From Cereibacter_A azotoformans (GTDB taxonomy: Bacteria; Pseudomonadota; Alphaproteobacteria; Rhodobacterales; Rhodobacteraceae), in assembly GCF_003050905.1 (NCBI RefSeq), contig NZ_QAOT01000011.1: DNA of 64,000 nucleotides; one strand, 5' to 3'. The notes under the pieces were generated by a model, which ran no database searches, was not told where the DNA came from, and saw only the letters and a list, made by a program, of their open reading frames with translations. Shown here one piece after another: positions 62,160 through 64,000 of this stretch. The position numbers were made by a program, and so were the translations under genes. How positions within the stretch are numbered: position 1 is the first letter of the stretch; every line of letters begins with the position of its first letter.

Positions 62160-62500
62160 TGGTCACGTTCCTTTCCGTCCACATGGTCGGTGCCCGTCAC
62201 CCCGCGTGACGCCATCATCACCACCAGAAACAGCGCCGTGGTGGCGAAGCTGATGACGATCGCGGTCAGCACCAGCGCCTGCGGCAACGGATCGGCGTAG
62301 CGCGTGGGGTCGATGAAGCCGCCCTTGGGCATGATCGGCGGCTGCGCCAGCGTCAGCCGCCCCATCGAGAAGATGAAGATATTGACGGCATAGGACAAAA
62401 GGCAGAGCCCGACGATCACCTGAAAGGTGCGCGGCCGCAGCAGCAGCCAGATGCCCGAGCCGGCCAGGATGCCGATGGCGAGCGAGAGGACGATCTCCAT
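62156..62500 (-). CDS. mrpC: Mrp/Pha antiporter subunit C
   Basis: The 114-residue NuoK-type protein has three membrane segments: GIWLLLRPRTFQVIVGLCLL near residue 15, then LSYAVNIFIFSMG, and DPLPQALVLTAIVISFATTA near 75, with the family's DPLPQALVLTAIVI signature. I start it at 62500, which overlaps the stop of the AB fusion gene by one base (TGATG). It overlaps mrpD by ATGA. Confidence 0.94.
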   Translation of the reverse strand: MEIVLSLAIGILAGSGIWLLLRPRTFQVIVGLCLLSYAVNIFIFSMGRLTLAQPPIMPKGGFIDPTRYADPLPQALVLTAIVISFATTALFLVVMMASRGVTGTDHVDGKERDQ

Positions 62501-64000
62501 CAGGCGGCCTCCTTGCGGGCGGCATCCTCGGCCTCCTGCTCGCGCAGGCGGACCGAGCGCAGCGACTGGTGCGCGATGGCGATGAGCATGATCACGGTCG
62601 CCCCCACCACCAGCGCATAGACACCCAGATCGAACAGCAGCGCCGTCGCCGCCGGCACGGGCCCGACCAGCGGCAGCTCGACATAGCGGGAATGGGCGGT
62701 CAGGAAGGGATAGCCGAAGAGGAACGCCCCCATGCCCGTGGTGCCCGCGATCAGCAGCCCCGCGCCCATCCAGCGGATCGGCAGCACCGTCAGCCGCGTT
62801 TCGATCCAGCGGACGTTGGTGGCCAGGTATTGCAGCAGGAAGGCGATTGCCAGCGTGACGCCGGCCGAGAAGCCTCCGCCCGGCAGGTCGTGGCCGCGCA
62901 GGAACAGGTAGGCCGACAGCACGATCAGCGCCGGGAACATCCATTGCATGATGACAGCCGGCACGGTCAGGTAGGTGCGCAGCGCCCTCTCCTCCTCGCC
63001 GCGCTGCTCGTCGGGCAGCGCCACGCTTTCCGGGGCGGGGCGGAAGCGGCGCAGCAGCGCATAGACCGTCAGTCCCACGATGGCGAGCACGGTGATCTCG
63101 CCGAACGTGTCGAAGGCGCGGAAATCGACGAGGATGACATTCACGACGTTGGTGCCGCCGCCTTCATGATAGGCGTTGCGCAGGAACCAGTCGCCGATGT
63201 TGGGGATCAGCGGCCGGGTCATCACCACATAGGCGAGGACCGCCAGACCCGCGCCCGACAGGCCCGCAATGACAAGGTCCCGGCCGCGGCGGAGGCGGGC
63301 GGGCAGCAGCTTGTCCTCGGCGATCTCCTCGCGCCGCTTGGGCAGCCAGCGCAGCCCCAGCAGCAGCAGCGCCGTGGTCACGATCTCGACCAGAAGCTGC
63401 GTCACCGCCAGATCGGGGGCCGAGAACCAGACGAAGGTCAGGCAGGTGACCAGCCCCGCGCCTCCCAGCAGCACCAGCGCCGCAAAGCGATGATACTTGG
63501 CCTGCCATGCGGCTCCGAGGGCGCAGGCCACGCCCACCACCCACATCAGCACGAAACCGGCGCTCAGCGGCGTCTGGCGCGCGGCCTCGATGGGCCAGAG
63601 GCTGCCCCAGAGCGTCGTGACCCCGACCGCGAGCGCCAGCAGCACCAGAAGGCGCAGCTGCGGCTGCAGCCGCTCGGTCCCCGCCAGTTCCAGGATCATC
63701 CGCGGCCAGATCCAGCTCAGGCGCAGCAGGAGCCACTCGTAGATCTTCTGCGCCCGCAGCCGGTGCAGGAGCGGCGGCCCCTCGGGGCCCGCGCCGATGC
63801 GGGAGCCGAGCAGCACATGCAGCCCCACCCCCAGCAGCAGCGCCACGAGGCTCATGACGAGGGGCGCATTGACCCCGTGCCAGATCGCGATCGAGGTATC
63901 GGGCAGGGCTTCGCCCACCACCGCACGGGCAGCGAGGTTCAGCGTCGGCCCCAGTGTCAGGCCCGGCAGGATGCCCACCAGCAGGCAGAGCGCCACCAGC
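62500..64000 (-). CDS. mrpA: Mrp/Pha antiporter fused subunit A/B, C-terminal part (cut by window edge)
   Basis: The visible 500 residues are the C-terminal half of a fused MrpA-MrpB protein; the start lies beyond the right edge. The MrpA part contains TFVWFSAPDLAVTQLLVEIV and GGTNVVNVILVDFRAFDTFG. The last 140 residues are MrpB-like (MQWMFPALIVLSAYLFLRGH, then LPGGGFSAGVTLAIAFLLQY). The A/B fusion is usual in alphaproteobacterial pha operons. It is the first gene of the operon within the window; its promoter is outside. Confidence 0.92.
   Translation of the reverse strand, partial: LVALCLLVGILPGLTLGPTLNLAARAVVGEALPDTSIAIWHGVNAPLVMSLVALLLGVGLHVLLGSRIGAGPEGPPLLHRLRAQKIYEWLLLRLSWIWPRMILELAGTERLQPQLRLLVLLALAVGVTTLWGSLWPIEAARQTPLSAGFVLMWVVGVACALGAAWQAKYHRFAALVLLGGAGLVTCLTFVWFSAPDLAVTQLLVEIVTTALLLLGLRWLPKRREEIAEDKLLPARLRRGRDLVIAGLSGAGLAVLAYVVMTRPLIPNIGDWFLRNAYHEGGGTNVVNVILVDFRAFDTFGEITVLAIVGLTVYALLRRFRPAPESVALPDEQRGEEERALRTYLTVPAVIMQWMFPALIVLSAYLFLRGHDLPGGGFSAGVTLAIAFLLQYLATNVRWIETRLTVLPIRWMGAGLLIAGTTGMGAFLFGYPFLTAHSRYVELPLVGPVPAATALLFDLGVYALVVGATVIMLIAIAHQSLRSVRLREQEAEDAARKEAA

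Overview
The window is about 64 kb of high-GC DNA from an alphaproteobacterium of the Rhodobacter/Cereibacter group. I base this on the betaine-lipid pair btaA-btaB, the alphaproteobacterial curli chaperone CsgH, a fused MrpAB antiporter subunit, FNR-type boxes of the TTGAy-N4-rTCAA form, and codon use. C. sphaeroides or a close relative is my best guess; this is an inference, not a database match. No rRNA, tRNA, CRISPR or complete insertion sequence was seen.

Layout. 1-2.5 kb is a graveyard of broken insertion sequences (IS3, IS21, IS1182 and IS66 pieces). 2.8-9.3 kb is a malonate locus: malonyl-CoA synthetase, malonyl-CoA decarboxylase and a DctPQM TRAP transporter on the minus strand, divergent from a GntR/FadR (MatR-like) regulator with a palindromic operator between them. 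9.3-19 kb holds a BASS-type transporter with a divergent LysR regulator, an AcoR-like enhancer-binding protein whose AAA domain looks degenerate, a divergent flavin monooxygenase preceded by a perfect 21-bp palindrome, a PAS-PAS-GGDEF-EAL protein and an Fsr-like MFS exporter. 19-30.4 kb is a polyol locus: ABC transporter, Zn dehydrogenase and HAD phosphatase on the minus strand, then a SorC/DeoR-type regulator, PfkB kinase, GatZ/KbaZ protein and two SDR polyol dehydrogenases on the plus strand. No GatY aldolase is present. 30.8-38.8 kb carries an Aer-like PAS protein, a YgiC/YgiB-type pair, a GMC oxidoreductase, an acyltransferase-3 and a small c-type cytochrome.

39-56 kb is the most interesting part. 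A P-type ATPase with a coupled 27-residue leader, three tandem BON domains, a CBS-pair protein, a divergent PRPP-synthetase-like protein, DUF2267, a COG2187-type kinase, a host-attachment-type protein, Hsp20 and a phosphoribosyltransferase sit around two cysteine-poor Crp/Fnr regulators. At least eight FNR-type boxes lie upstream of these units. The family content resembles the mycobacterial DosR dormancy regulon, but with FNR-type control. The same stretch holds bluB under a cobalamin riboswitch and a curli-like cluster (two curlin-repeat proteins, CsgH, a LuxR-type regulator and an outer-membrane protein).

56-59.2 kb is a membrane-lipid operon (DedA, glycosyltransferase, BtaA, BtaB). 59.4 kb to the right edge is an mrp/pha cation/proton antiporter operon (AB fusion, C, D, E, F, G), cut by the window end.
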